From positions 87,229,758 through 87,293,757 of the forward strand of contig NC_062217.1 in NCBI RefSeq assembly GCF_902686445.1: a DNA stretch of 64,000 nucleotides, in the 5' to 3' direction. Positions 40,531 through 51,421 of this stretch are shown here, piece by piece; positions within the stretch are counted from its first letter, which is position 1; the number at the start of each line of letters is the position of its first letter. The translations under genes and the position numbers were made by a program. The notes under the pieces were generated by a model. That model was not told where the DNA came from, did no database searches, and saw only the letters and a program-made list of their open reading frames with translations. This stretch comes from Sciurus carolinensis. Its lineage: Eukaryota; Chordata; Mammalia; Rodentia; Sciuridae.

Positions 40531-41989
40531 CTCAGATCTATGTGACACTTACACAGCACCTCCCATTCCATCCTACTCCACAACTCCAGGAGATAAAATA
40601 TTTGAGTAATGTTTAAGAACTATTTACTGATGCTATTTTTCCTCCCAAATTCTTACGCCCTTGAAGATTTTATTTTTTTGAGTGCATTGCTCTACTTTGA
40701 ATTTTTATGATGACTTCAAACCCAAAGAATGAACATTGAACAGTAAACTAATGTATGCTTCAGCCCATTCCTGTTATACAATGCCCCCTGCAGGGGAGGT
40801 ATTGTATAGAAATTCTGACCTGAACTGTTGAAGGTACTTAGCTTTTGTGGAGTGAACAGAATTCAGCCCTGGGTTTCCCCACTGGGGCCTCATTGATTTC
40901 CTAGTCAACTGTCTTTGGGTTTTCTTAAGCAGTAGTAACCTCCTATTCTAGCATTTTCTTCCTGCAGTTTCCAATGTAGACAGTCCTGCCAGATTCCCTT
41001 TTATCTTTTCTACTCAACCCTCTAGACCTGCAGAACTTAGGTGTCTGTGGGAAATGCCAAAAGTTCTCTTGGTGGTGGACTGGGGCAAAAATCATGAAAT
41101 AACTTAGGTATGTGAAACTCATCTCAAATTAAGTTCTGTAGCTGGCAGTGAGGTGGGAAAGAGACCAAACTACTTCTCTGAATTATTTGTATTTTAATGT
41201 ACAGAAATTCTTTCTAACCCTAAATGATTCAGATAGAGAAATTGGAACACTATTTGCTGAATTCCATGGAGAGGCAGTATTGAGTGGGGGTCCCAGTCAT
41301 CTGGGTAGGGACCCTTTAACTTTCTCACCTGTAGAGTAGGCCTAAAACATACTCATATCCCAGGAATGCATTGGCATGGGAACTGGGAGATGCTAAGCAT
41401 TTAGACAATGTAGCTATTCTTTTGTTTTTCATAGAAAGACAAAGCATACCTGAATGGATGCTGCAAAAGAGCCTTTATTCATAAAGTCATCTCAAAAGAT
41501 AGAAGAATCAAGGTGCTAACAATTACTTTATAGATGAAAGTCATCAATTTGTGAATTGATTTCAGAAGACATGTTTTCTCTTACTTGTCAACCTAATTAG
41601 CAATTAGAGAGAGATTCTCTAAAGAATAAAGACATTTATTTGGGAATAGTAGAGCATTATAAAGGGAATACATTTATTGTAGTAAATTATGGGCATATTC
41701 AAGGAGGTTGAGGCAGGAAAATTTTAAAGTGAAATGAGAATAACATAAAATAATTTGAAACAATAATACTTGAATGCAGGGTTAGTAATAAGAGTGACAT
41801 CAATCAGAGGTTGGACAGCTGGGTTTTAATTTCCCCCAATGGAGTTATTCAGATACAGTGCATAGTACTAGCAACAGCATGATTATTTTTTTAAATAGCC
41901 AATACATAATCTGGAGAAATTTTGTCATTTGATGTTCCATGAGTGGGTTGATTTAAAGGAGGCTTATAAAAAGCAACCATTAGTATAAG
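40531..41989. other. 1.5 kb without recognised gene or repeat
   Basis: Unique-looking. A stretch near 41595-41680 (GAATAAAGACATTTATTTGG) might be an LTR end in either orientation but I cannot place it. Confidence 0.4.
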
Positions 41990-42070
41990 TTTTTTTAATA
42001 CTAGAAACTGAACTCAAGTCCTTGTACAAGTTAAGTACTCATTTTATCACTGAGCTACACCCCTAGCACT
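41990..42070 (-). mobile_element. ID SINE
   Basis: Reverse ID, diverged: AATACTAGAAACTGAACTCA, CAAGTTAAGTACTCATTTTA, CACTGAGCTACACCCCTAGC. Confidence 0.85.
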
Positions 42071-42181
42071 ATTAATATAACCAAAAGTTGTACTGGGAAT
42101 GTTGCCAAAATTATCCAAAAGGTGGACAAAAGCTTTATGTCAGATTCTATTAAGTTATCTGCAATAGCTAAGGTTTATGAT

Positions 42182-42284
42182 TCTTTTTTTTTTTTTTTTT
42201 GATGCCGGGGACAGAACCCATGGCCTCACTCATGCTAAGCATGTACTCTGCACTCTACCACTAAACTATACCCCAACCCTACTT
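42182..42284 (-). mobile_element. ID SINE
   Basis: T18, GATGCCGGGGACAGAACCCA, CTCATGCTAAGCATG, ACTCTACCACTAAACTATAC. A small insertion (CTCTGCA) sits in the middle. Confidence 0.88.
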
Positions 42285-42442
42285 TTTAAAAGCCAAAGCT
42301 GGACAACTTGCTACAAATTTCAAGGAACAAGCCTCCTGCCTATGTTCCACCGCACAGAAAGTTCACCATACTACTTGATGTCATAATCAGAGATATTCAA
42401 ACTGCAAAGCAGAATGAGAAATTGACATCAGAAAGACTTCAA

Positions 42443-42724
42443 AGCTGGGCACAGAGCCTATAGTCCCAGTTGCTTGGGAGGCTGAGGCAGGAGGATTATT
42501 TGACTCCAGGAATTTGGGGCTAGCCTGGGCAACATGAAAAGACCATGTCTCTTGGAGGCTGGGTTGTAGCTCAGTGGTAGAGCACTTGCCTAGCACATGT
42601 GAGGCACTGGGTTCAATCCAGTACCACATAAAAAATAGATAAATAAAGGTATTGTGTCCATCTACAACTAAAAAAAATAAAAAAAAATAATAAAAGCATG
42701 TCTCAAAAAGAAAAAAAAAAGACA
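42443..42724 (+). mobile_element. B1/Alu-like SINE split by an ID
   Basis: GCTGGGCACAGAGCCTATAG, GCAGGAGGATTATTTGACTC, GGGGCTAGCCTGGGCAACAT, interrupted at about 42551, then CATGTCTCAAAAAG and A tail from 42696. Confidence 0.9.
42552..42692 (+). mobile_element. ID SINE, long-tail variant, nested in a B1
   Basis: Forward, close to consensus: GGCTGGGTTGTAGCTCAGTG, CATGTGAGGCACTGGGTTCA, then AAATAAAGGTATTGTGTCC and ATCTACAACTAAAAAAAA. CCATGTCTC before and GCATGTCTC after indicate the target duplication. Confidence 0.95.
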
Positions 42725-42759
42725 AAAAAACCCCTCCATATCAAAATTAGACTCTAAGC

Positions 42760-43605
42760 CTTTTTAATTTTTCCTTACTTATGCCTATCTTTTCACTTAG
42801 CAGTACATGGTATAGTTAAAATTTTACAGTCAGGGGTTAACTTCTTCCCACTAGGTCCCAACCCCTACAGTTGTTATTGTTAGAGAGGAAAGACCTATAT
42901 AAACCCTCTCATTTTATAGGCTCTTAGTTAACCTAGAAATCATTGTTTTTGGAGACCACTCGTCGGAACAACACATTATTAGTCTTACACTAGCTTTGCT
43001 GTAGATAACATCTCTGACATTTGGGATGGGATGATAACAGTTGCTTGGGTTACTTTTTGGGGACTGGAAGTCCACTTAGGTTGAAAACACTGACTTTTTA
43101 CTTGGGCCTGCAAATATTCAATGGGTGACTGGAACAGGATGAAAATACTTGGCATCTCTGTCTTTGTATTGTGTCCATCTCCTTTACTGCTTTAACTTTT
43201 GAGTCAGATTCTACCCAGCTCTGCCTGTAACATGTTGACATTTGAGAAATGTTTGGTCCCAAACTATAATAGAGAGTTAACTTGACCTAGACTTGCCTGG
43301 TCTCTTTCCCCCATCAAGGCTAAGGATATACTTATCAGTCATGATGATGGGAAACACCAGATCAAGAAAGGTATGAAAAGAGGTGGTACCTGAATTACTG
43401 AAAGGTCTCCACCTCTTCCAATAAAAGGCATGCATATCCCTCCCCTTTATTAATCAATCTCTTTCCCATTATTTCTATCCTATATCTGTCACTCCTTAAG
43501 CCCATGGAATTGAGAAGCTGGTTTGCTAGGAAATCTTCCACTTCTCCATTCTTTGGTCACCAAATAAAGATCTTTCTTTATTTCCATTGGGTTTCTCTTG
43601 GGAAT
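42760..43605 (+). mobile_element. LTR-like sequence with promoter and poly(A) motifs
   Basis: GACCTATATAAACCCTCTC (TATA at ~42895) and, 670 bases on, GGTCACCAAATAAAGATCTT (poly(A) signal at 43560) with a T-rich end. This distance is too long for one R region, so either two LTR fragments or an LTR plus internal sequence. No coding similarity noted. Confidence 0.45.
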
Positions 43606-44527
43606 TAATTTTTCTGTGGAATGAGCTTCTGAATGTGAATTTTATGACATTATCACTTCCCAGTAGCACCATGGCCTGGAAAACAAGTCTTCAACACATT
43701 TGAGATCCAAACCATAGAATCTGTTATAAAGAAATCTGTTATAAAGAAAACAGAATTTTCTTGAACTTATGCAAATATCTGCAGGGCCATGAAAAATAAT
43801 ACAGATGATTTTTAATTTTGGAGGATTCAAACAGGAGAAAAATGTTAAATGCTTCCAATCAAATTGCTGTAAACTACAGAGAGCTAAAGAAAAAGTTTGC
43901 TTAAATTTAGAAAATCAAACAAACCAGGACTATTTTACACATTGCACAGTATGCCCATCACTGAGACAATGAATTTTGCAAAAGAGTTTATTTGCAAGGC
44001 AACTGAGCATGAAGAGGGAGACCCAAATTTTAAATATGTCGTCCAGAGGGCAGAGTTTAGGGCTATCCCTGAAATAAAAAATCAGGGTAGTCTGAAGCAT
44101 GGGAAAAGGTGTTTGGGAGTGCCCAGTAGTCTGTGCCTGTATAATTAATTACTGTGACTCTTCATGGGATATATATTTAGAAAACAGTAGTGTTAGCATG
44201 ATCTGAGGGTGGGATGTTCTAATGTCTTCTAATGTCGAAATGTTGCCCATCATACACTTGCACAGGTCTCAATGAAGAACTGTTGGTTTTGATAAAAATG
44301 ATTGTGAAGTTCCTGAAGAGTAACCTAGGCAATTTCTCATCATAGACCACATGTCAGAGGTATTATCTACAGCAAAGCTAGTGAAAAACTACTAATATAT
44401 AGCTCAGTTGTGTGATTAGTAATTTTTTTAAAAAGCTAACAAAAAGCAACTAATTAAGGGAGATGTGGGGCTTCAGATTCAGAGAAGTAAAAAGTATAAA
44501 AGGTTGGTTAGTATAAATGATACTGGG
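43606..44527. other. No gene recognised
   Basis: Contains an 83-codon open frame (43897-44148) with no recognised similarity, and a 17-base tandem duplication near 43719-43752 (AATCTGTTATAAAGA twice). Confidence 0.45.
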
Positions 44528-44800
44528 TCAGCTTGTTACAGAACACAAAATCTGTTTCTCAGGCCAATTACCAAAGCTTGATTCTTGTCCCCCGTGCCAA
44601 TCCAATAATGAGGACAAGATTTTGAGAAAAAAAAAAAAAAAATGAGAAAGATGTTGTATCGCTTTGTTAGCAAAGGAGAAACACAGGGACTCCTGTCCCA
44701 GAGACTGTATTTTGCCCATGATGGGGAACAGAAGACTTTTAAAGAGATCTGGTATGCTCCTGGACCTGGTTTTCTGATGTGAGTTTGATGCATTCATGCA
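44528..44800 (-). mobile_element. LTR fragment (family A)
   Basis: Plus-strand ACAAAATCTGTTTCTCAGGC, CCAATCCAATAATGAGGAC, A16, GAGAAACACAGGGACTCCTG, CAGAGACTG and TTTTGCCCAT. The last part is the reverse complement of 54505-54590. The minus strand thus reads as R/U5 of an LTR with an AATAAA-type signal. Confidence 0.7.
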
Positions 44801-45249
44801 TCTATGTGCCTCTGATTAATTTGATAAGTTCACAGGTAGTCATTCTTATTAGCATGATTAATTTATTTATCAGTTAATGCCTTAGTTTGTGCCAGGCAGA
44901 TAGTGGTTGTTTACTTGTATAAACAAGATGTGGAGTCATTTCACATTAGTCCTTAAAGCTACTGCTTTACAAAATAGAGTAACAAAGGTTTGGGCACTGT
45001 CTGAAAACTGTGGTTCTATACATCATGGAGTAACTCAGAGCATGGCACAGCCTGCTCTCTACATCTCCACAGTGAACTAAGGGGTTATATGTTAAAATAA
45101 AATTATTAGAATAAAAACCCAAAAGAATCCAAAATCACTGATCATTATGAAATAATGTAAACATAACCAAAGTGATTTAACTAGAGTTTTGAGTCAGATT
45201 AAATCAGTTGTGAAGTAAGTAATTTATAAGTACATAGAATTGTTGCTGA
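44801..45249. other. Spacer between two family A LTR fragments
   Basis: About 450 bases of AT-rich sequence with no retroviral motif or open frame. Confidence 0.45.
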
Positions 45250-45530
45250 AAACTCAGTCTTTGTAACCAATGCCAATCCAACAAGGAGGACATGGTTTTG
45301 AGAAAAAGGAAAAAGATGGTTTATTGCTTTGCTAGAAAAGGAGAAACACAGGAGACTCCTGTCCCAAAGGCTGTGATTCTGCCCATCAGCAGGAACAGGG
45401 GACTTTTACAGAGGTGATTCAGAGAGATGAGGAAGGAGAAGGTCAGGGAAAAGAAGATCAGGGAGGAGAAATTTAGGGAAAAGAAGATCAGGGAGAAGGT
45501 TAGGGAAAAGGTTGGGAAAAAGAAAAAAAC
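45250..45530 (-). mobile_element. LTR fragment (family A)
   Basis: GCCAATCCAACAAGGAGGAC, ATGGTTTTGAGAAAAAGG, TTTATTGCTTTGCTAG (AATAAA on the minus strand), GGAGACTCCTGTCCCAAAGG, CTGTGATTCTGCCCATCAGC. It then enters a purine-rich stretch with four GATCAGGGA/GGTTAGGGA-like repeats (45440-45525), a U3-like region. Confidence 0.75.
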
Positions 45531-45604
45531 ATGTAAGTTTCAAAAGGACAAGGGATATAGTCAAAGCATCAAGTGAACCCCAGTTACAGAATGATTAAAA
45601 GAGT

Positions 45605-45692
45605 TCATTTATTTCTTATTTTTGAAGTGCTATGGATCAAACCCAGGGCCTCATGCTAAGCATGTGCTCTCCCACTGAGGTACACTCCTGGA
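45605..45692 (-). mobile_element. ID SINE
   Basis: Reverse ID: GAAGTGCTATGGATCAAACC, CAGGGCCTCATGCTAAGC, CACTGAGGTACACTCC. Confidence 0.88.
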
Positions 45693-45721
45693 AATTAAAT
45701 GACTTTAAAAAGTCAATATCC

Positions 45722-45925
45722 AGGCCAGATGTGGTGGTACATGCTTATAATCCCAGTGGCTCGGGGAAGCTAAGGCAGGAGGACTGAGAGTTCAGAACCA
45801 GCCTCAGCAACTTAGACCCTATGCAACTCAATAAGACTCTATCTCTAAATAAAATACAAAAAAGGGCTGGGGATGTGACTCAGTGGTTGAGTGCCCCTGG
45901 GTTCAATCCCTGGTAGCAAAAAGGT
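45722..45925 (+). mobile_element. B1-dID composite SINE
   Basis: Forward, complete: GGCCAGATGTGGTGGTACAT, GAGTTCAGAACCAGCCTCAG, internal duplication, GGCTGGGGATGTGACTCAGT, CCCTGGGTTCAATCCCTGG. Confidence 0.94.
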
Positions 45926-45929
45926 CCAT

Positions 45930-46192
45930 AACTAGGTGCTACAGCCCATACCTGTTATCCCAGGGACTCAGGAGGCTGAGACAGGAGGACAGCAAGTTAG
46001 AGGCCAGCCTCAGCAACATAGAAAGGTCCTAAGTAACTTAGTAAGACTCTGTCTCAGAATTAAAAACTCAAAAAAAAAAAAAAAAAACAAACCAAAACCA
46101 AAACCAAAACCAAAACCAAAAACGCTTTGGATGTAGCTCAGTGGTAAAGCACCACTTGGGTATTCCCAATACTGAAAAAAAAAAAAAAAGAA
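45930..46192 (+). mobile_element. B1-dID composite SINE with (AAAACC)n linker
   Basis: Directly follows the previous copy. TAGGTGCTACAGCCCATACC, GCAAGTTAGAGGCCAGCCTC, then the A-rich linker is expanded to A18 and about six CAAAAC units (46087-46122). The ID part then follows (GGATGTAGCTCAGTGGTAAA, GGTATTCCCAATACTG) with A16. Confidence 0.94.
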
Positions 46193-46255
46193 AAGAAATA
46201 AAAATCAATAGATATTAAAAAAAAAAACAAAAGCACTTTTTTTTTTTTTTTTTTT

Positions 46256-46376
46256 TTAAGACTCAGTCTTCCTAAGTAACCAATAAGGACAGCAAGGAAC
46301 ACAAGAAATTATAACACAAGAAATTATCTTGACAGAACACAAAATCTGTTTCCCAGGCCAATTACCAAAAAGGCAA
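46256..46376 (-). mobile_element. LTR fragment (family A)
   Basis: GACTCAGTCTTCCTAAGTAA at the left resembles 45253-45264, and GACAGAACACAAAATCTGTT plus CCCAGGCCAATTACC matches 44538-44575. An internal ACACAAGAAATTAT unit is duplicated. It is preceded by T24, possibly a SINE tail. Confidence 0.6.
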
Positions 46377-46448
46377 AGAAAAAACTGGGGATATAGGTCA
46401 GTGGTCACCTGCTTTCTTAGCATGCTCCGAGCTCTGGGTAAGATCCCC

Positions 46449-47213
46449 ACTGTTATGGTTTAGATATGAGATGTCCCCCAGAAGTTCATGAGACAATGCA
46501 AGAATGTTCAGACGTGAAATGATTAGGTTATGAGAGTTGTAACCTAACCAGGGAATCCATCCTCTGTTATAGATTAACTGGGAGGTAACTATAGACAGGT
46601 AGGGTATGGCTGGAGGAGATAGATCACTGGGGGCATGCCTTTGGGGTTTATATTTTGTCCCTGGTAACTGCAGCACTCGGCTTCCTTGTTGTCAAGTCCT
46701 GAGTTGCTTTCGTTTGCCACCCCCTTCTGCCTTTTTGTTCTGCCTCATCTTGGGCCCAGGAGCTATGGAGTCAGATTATCGTGAACTGTATTGGCATAAG
46801 GCTGCTGCCATTATTCTTCCTCCCCCACGCCACTTTACAACCCAGATTGTTAGCCTGCAAACTTCCTAGGCAGTAATTGATCCAGATTGTTAGCCCCCAC
46901 CACCTCCTGCCACCCATTGGTCTGTTGTTAATTGCCCACGAAATTCCACTACTTAAGAATAGCTCCCCTGCTATTCTCTCTCTCTCCTCCTTGATTTCAC
47001 TCTCTCCCTTGCTCTCGCTCTTGCTCTAGCTCTCTCTCTCTCATTTTCTCTCTCTCTCACCCTGCAGGGAGACACTCTGCCTGTCTGCTTAATAAAATCT
47101 CTTGCATAAATTCCCGCTCCCGGAGTGGTTTCTGGGTGCTTTTCAAACTGAACCTCTGAAACTGTGAGTCAAAATAAAAATTTCCTTCCCTACCAAAAAG
47201 CTAACTAAAACAC
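46449..47213 (+). mobile_element. MLT1 (ERVL-MaLR) LTR split by another LTR
   Basis: Begins TTATGGTTTAGATATGAGAT and continues GACAATGCAAGAATGTTCAG, TAGGGTATGGCTGGAGGAG, TGGGGTTTATATTTTGTCC and CTCATCTTGGGCCCAGGAG to 46788. It is interrupted, then resumes CTCTGAAACTGTGAGTCAAA and AGCTAACTAAAACA (47151-47213). The order follows MLT1 consensus as I recall it. Confidence 0.85.
46787..47145 (+). mobile_element. Solo LTR (family B) inserted in MLT1
   Basis: Starts TGTATTGGCATAAGGCTGC, has a long CT-rich stretch (46973-47066), CCCTGCAGGGAGACACTCTG, and TTAATAAAATCTCTTGC (poly(A) signal at about 47091), and ends GGTGCTTTTCA. AACTG at 46784-46788 and 47146-47150 is the candidate 5-base target duplication, its TG overlapping the LTR start. 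The 5' part has two CCAGATTGTTAGCC units. Confidence 0.8.
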
Positions 47214-47784
47214 CCACCACCACAAAAAACTCCCCAAACTCCAAAAACTCAACCCAAACAAAACTACCACCACCACAACAAACCCCAACCAATCAAACAA
47301 AAATCTGCAATGTGATTGCTTCTCCTTTTGGGAAGACTGTTTAGATAATTTGGAAGTCAAACCTGATGAAAATGTACTTCAATTTAATAGACAATGGAAG
47401 ATTATGTGTCCAAAGTTATGAATATGCATATTATATACAGTGTAGACAAGAAAAACAGTATCTTGAGCAGAGGAATGCATGACTCTTGGAAATAGTTAAA
47501 AACACATTAAAATTGCCTTGCTACATGGAACACTTCAAAGATTCAAGAAAGGCCAAGAGTTAAAAATCAAGTTATATGGGGCTTTAAGGACAAATATTTT
47601 AAATATCAGGCCATAATTGAAGAGTGAAAATGAGAGAAAAAAGGCTTATAGGCACTAACTACAGAGTTGAGGGAGAGATTCATGGAAATTGTAGAAGAGG
47701 AAAGGGTGCAGTTCAGATAATAGTTGAAAAATTTAAAAACAGATTTCAGATTTTCAAAAATCTAAACTCCTGTGACTTGTTCAT
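47214..47784. other. C/A-rich low complexity, then unique sequence
   Basis: 47200-47305 is strongly C/A-biased (CCACCACCACAA-like, AACCAAACAA). The rest is unremarkable. Confidence 0.5.
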
Positions 47785-48168
47785 GTAATGTAATGTATAA
47801 AGCTGCTCCCCCACCCTTTCCATTGCAGTCATTTCCACCCCCCCAACTACTTGTCAGTCTGTGAACATCCTAGCTAGCTATTGGTTCATCAATCGGCTTG
47901 CAAGTATCCTTCTCCGTTATTGCTCCCATGTTAACCCAGAAGAATTCAACTGCTTAGGGATAGTACCCCTGCCATCTTTTCTTGCTTTCTCTCTCCTCCT
48001 TGCTTTTCCACTCTTTCTAGCGTGTGCCCTTTCTCTTTTCCTCTCATTTTCTCTCTTACCCTGCAGGGAGACACTTTGTTTGCTTAATAAACTCACTTAT
48101 GTGATTTCCTGTATCTGGCGTGGTTTTCTTACAGTTCAGACCTTTTGCAAACTGCCCCAAACTTTAGC
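47785..48168 (+). mobile_element. Solo LTR (family B), second copy
   Basis: Same family as 46787-47145: TGTATAAAGCTGCTCCCCC, CT-rich tract, CCCTGCAGGGAGACACTTTG, TTAATAAACTCACTTATG, GACCTTTTGCAAACTG. Lies ~640 bases after the first copy in the same orientation but is clearly diverged from it. The sequence between them is not retroviral, so they are two insertions rather than one provirus. Confidence 0.75.
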
Positions 48169-48994
48169 TCTGCCCTGAATTTCATCCTTTCCATTCTGGA
48201 ACAACCTAGTTATTCTATTTGGGTCAAAAATTTATTCTAATATAAAAATTATTTTTTATACAAAAAATTATCTCTTTTAATTTTTCTCACCAAGATACTT
48301 GAAACATCTTTTGTATATCTCTTCACTACTTACTGAATCCTCTCTGCCTTCTTTGTTTCCTTTCTTAAATTTATAATTTGAAACAATTTTTAAAAAAATT
48401 TTTCCAAATTAGATACAATTACTCTTTTTCTCAATGTAAGAACATATTTTATGTATTTCTTATAGTTTTTCTCATTTAAAAACACATCTTAATTTTCTTC
48501 TTGAATTCGTCATGTATATAATTACATGTTTTTAAAAATATTTTTTTTCTTTTTTAGTTGTAGATGAACATAATACCTTATTAACACAGTTATCTTTTGT
48601 TTGCCCATTTGGTTTGTTTGGCTAATCAATGCTGGTGGGAAACATTTTTAGAAATGGCTTTAAAAAGATCACTTACAGTTTTTCTTTGATTTTGTTCTGG
48701 CCAGGTGGCATACAAAGTAATTTTTGTACTGTACAGGAGACATCTTATTTTATTCTTCTGAGCTTAATATTTTGACCAAGGCAGAAGGGCAGTTTGAAAA
48801 AAAGTCAAAATTCTAACGATTTTTGTCTAGGAAAACTTAAAGTTACATTTTTAAAAGGAATGACTCTTAAGTATTTATGTTGCCATGGAGCTGCTATAAA
48901 TTGCAAAAGCGTTGACCTGAAAGTTTTAACTTTTTCTGTCTTGGCTGAATTGTAGTGGGACTCAGGCCTGGATATAAAGTAAACTAAGGATGCT
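48169..48994. other. AT-rich, no gene recognised
   Basis: Only an ID tail remnant (48530-48585) is identified. Confidence 0.45.
48530..48585 (-). mobile_element. ID long-tail extension only
   Basis: T8, CTTTTTTAGTTGTAGATGAA and CATAATACCTTATTAAC is the 3' extension of the long-tail ID with no tRNA-derived body: a 5'-truncated copy. Confidence 0.65.
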
Positions 48995-49482
48995 ATCTGT
49001 AACAATTCATGCCCAGGAAAGAGAGAGTTCCCCTCTGGGTTCTCACCAGTTGGTTTTTAGGGAACCTAATTAGCATTGTTCACTCCTTCCTTTTGGATTG
49101 TAAAGGACTTTCCCTAGGATCTAACCATGTTCTTTTGAAGAGTAAATGCCCCTGTGAAGGCTCTGGGCCCAAAGCTAGAGGGGATTTACCAAAGGCCTTC
49201 TAAGAGGAGCCAGTCTCCCTTATTACACTCTTTAAACACTTCCTGCCTGAAACCCTTATTTATACATGCGTTTTTTCGAAACCTTGTGTACAACTATGTA
49301 TCTTTTTAGGCTTCAAAATTTATGACAATAGATAGCCTATAAATGTTGTGAAAAACTGGTAAGGGAGTCTCAGAATTTGGAGTGCTGATCTCCTCTGGGC
49401 TGCTGGTGTGAAAATAAAGTTTGGTTTCTCCTACTCTTTGACTGCTGTTTGCACCAGCTTCTTGTGTGATTCCCATAACAGA
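48995..49482 (+). mobile_element. Solo LTR (family C)
   Basis: Starts near CTGTAACAATTCATGCCCAG and ends CCATAACA. CCTTATTTATACATGCG (TATA-like at ~49256) and GAAAATAAAGTTTGGTTTC (poly(A) signal at ~49412), followed by TTTGACTGCTGTTTGCACC, give a U3-R-U5 layout of about 490 bases. No matching flanking duplication found. Confidence 0.6.
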
Positions 49483-50577
49483 ATGATATAAGAAAAACTT
49501 TTATTTATTTATTTATTGTTTTCGTGCTGGGCAAGAAAAACATTCAAGTGAACTTCGCAATATTTTTATTTCAATTTGTCTTTATCTTAATATAGGTTTT
49601 TAAAAAGTCTGCAGATTAAAAACAAAACAAAACAAAACAAAAAAAAATAGAGCGGTAGGCAGAAAGCTAAAATGCCTTTGTATGTTAACTCTATTATTGC
49701 AGTTAGAGAATTATGCTATACCACTGATTTACAAAAGGGCACAATAGAGGACCATAGCACAGTCATCTGGAGTCTCCTAAGGTGGGGGACCTTCTTCGAA
49801 AGGTTTTAGAAGTTGGGGTGTCCCATTTTCTATCTTATTTTCTTGAGAGAAAGAAAATCCTATAACCCCTATCAGGGAATGTTAAGGATGTGGCAGTGCC
49901 TAGTTTTGACAAGTGTTTCTGGCAAAGATTCTTTTTGTTTTTGTTTGTTTGTTCAACCTGTGATCAGGGTTTTCTTCCTTGCACGAGGATTTTCTTGTGC
50001 TGGCAGGCACATTGTGATAATCTTGCCTGTCCATGATCAGGTAATCTTCACATGGAAGACCATCTTCAGAAATCAGAATCTTTTATAGATGGTGGCAGCT
50101 GCCTTAGTTTCTTTTAATAGGCTGTCCCATACCCACCATTTATAATTACTTTTTTCTACTCTTGGAAGATTTTCAGAAACAATTAGGAAGAAAAAGTTAA
50201 AAGATTCAAATCATGGAGATGGATCTAATCAATAATACAATTGATTGCAATTGAAGTGTTCCTCCCACTTTGCAGAGGGGTTAATTTAAGGAACTTGACC
50301 TGGGGAGATTATCCTGCATTATTCAAGTGAGCCCATTGTAATCATAAAGGTGATGATGGAAGTATGCTATTGGACAGGGGTCTGAGGAAGTCTTTCCAAT
50401 TGAACAGTGGGACCCCAACTCAGCTGAGGCAGTTTCTTGACTTATGACACTGAAAACATTTCAGGACATGTTGAAAGCCAGGCAAAAGCAAAGATTTGTT
50501 AAAGGACAGAAAAAGTATACGTACCCTAAAGGCAGGGTGTGGGTGCCCCCTCACCTTTGAGAGAAGAGAAGGCAAGT
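49483..50577. other. 1.1 kb without recognised gene
   Basis: (TTTA)n at 49501-49517 and (CAAAA)n at 49621-49640. A 91-codon open frame (49813-50088) has no recognised similarity. Confidence 0.4.
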
Positions 50578-50902
50578 TTTATGGTTTAGATGGATTAACT
50601 AGTTGGTTACTGTAGGCAGGTAGGCTGTGGCTGGAGAAGGTGGGTCCCTGGGGGTGTGCCTGTAGGGTATATATTTTGTCCTTGTTGAGCAGAGCTCTCT
50701 CTCTGCTTTATGGTGGCCATGTCCTGAGCTGTTCTTGTCTGCCACACTTTTCTGTCACAATGGCCTCAGGACCGAGGAATGGAGTCTGTCATCTGTGGAT
50801 GGAGACCTCTGAAATTGTGAGCTCCAAATAAACTTTTCCTTCTCTAAGATTGTTCTTGTTGGGTCTTTTGGTTACAGCAGTAGAAAAGCTGACCAAAACA
50901 CT
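50578..50902 (+). mobile_element. MLT1 LTR with internal deletion
   Basis: TTATGGTTTAGAT joins directly to GGATTAACTAGTTGGTTACT, so ~100 bases seen in the 46.4 kb copy are missing. It continues GGCAGGTAGGCTGTGGCTGG, GGGTATATATTTTGTCC, GAGACCTCTGAAATTGTGAG, CCAAATAAACTTTTCC, AGCAGTAGAAAAGCTGACC to AAAACA. Confidence 0.85.
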
Positions 50903-51421
50903 GAGTGATGCACCCAGGGTTAAGCTCTAATTTTCCTGGGAAGAAATGTGCAGAGTCTCAGGCAAGCTTCTTTGAAAATCAAACCCAAGTCAATTATTTG
51001 ATATTTGGGGTTCAGAATGTTTCTTTTTTGGGGAAGGCAGTCTAGCCATAATTCAGCTGTGGGTTCACTGCATAAGTCTTTGAATCTACTGACATTTAAA
51101 TTGATTTTGTTTTTGCTCCAGTTGATCTGGTACAAGCATATGTTGGAACTTTTGTTCATCTAACTGAGTCTCCATTCTCTAAGGGTCTCTTTTTCTCTCT
51201 CCCCAAGAGCTCACCTATATCAAGCAGATATTGAAATGAGTTGCTTTGAAGATGGAAGAAGGGATCACAAGTCAAGGAGCACAGGTAGCCAAGAAAAGCT
51301 AGAAAATGCAAGAAATCAGATCCTGCCTAAGGTCCTCTGGAAGGAATGGGCCCTCTGACTATCACCCAGTGAAACTGACTTTAGACTCTTTTCTCCAGAA
51401 CCGCCAGAGAATAAACCAATG
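50903..51421. other. No feature recognised
   Basis: Unique-looking; a 79-codon minus-strand open frame (50920-51159) is unsupported. Confidence 0.45.

Noticed and set aside
43897..44148. 83-codon open frame as a small gene
   Set aside because: No domain, no neighbouring exon or promoter evidence, length expected by chance in 64 kb.
49813..50088. 91-codon open frame with a hydrophobic stretch
   Set aside because: No recognisable family; part comes from a GTTT-rich run; no splice or promoter context.
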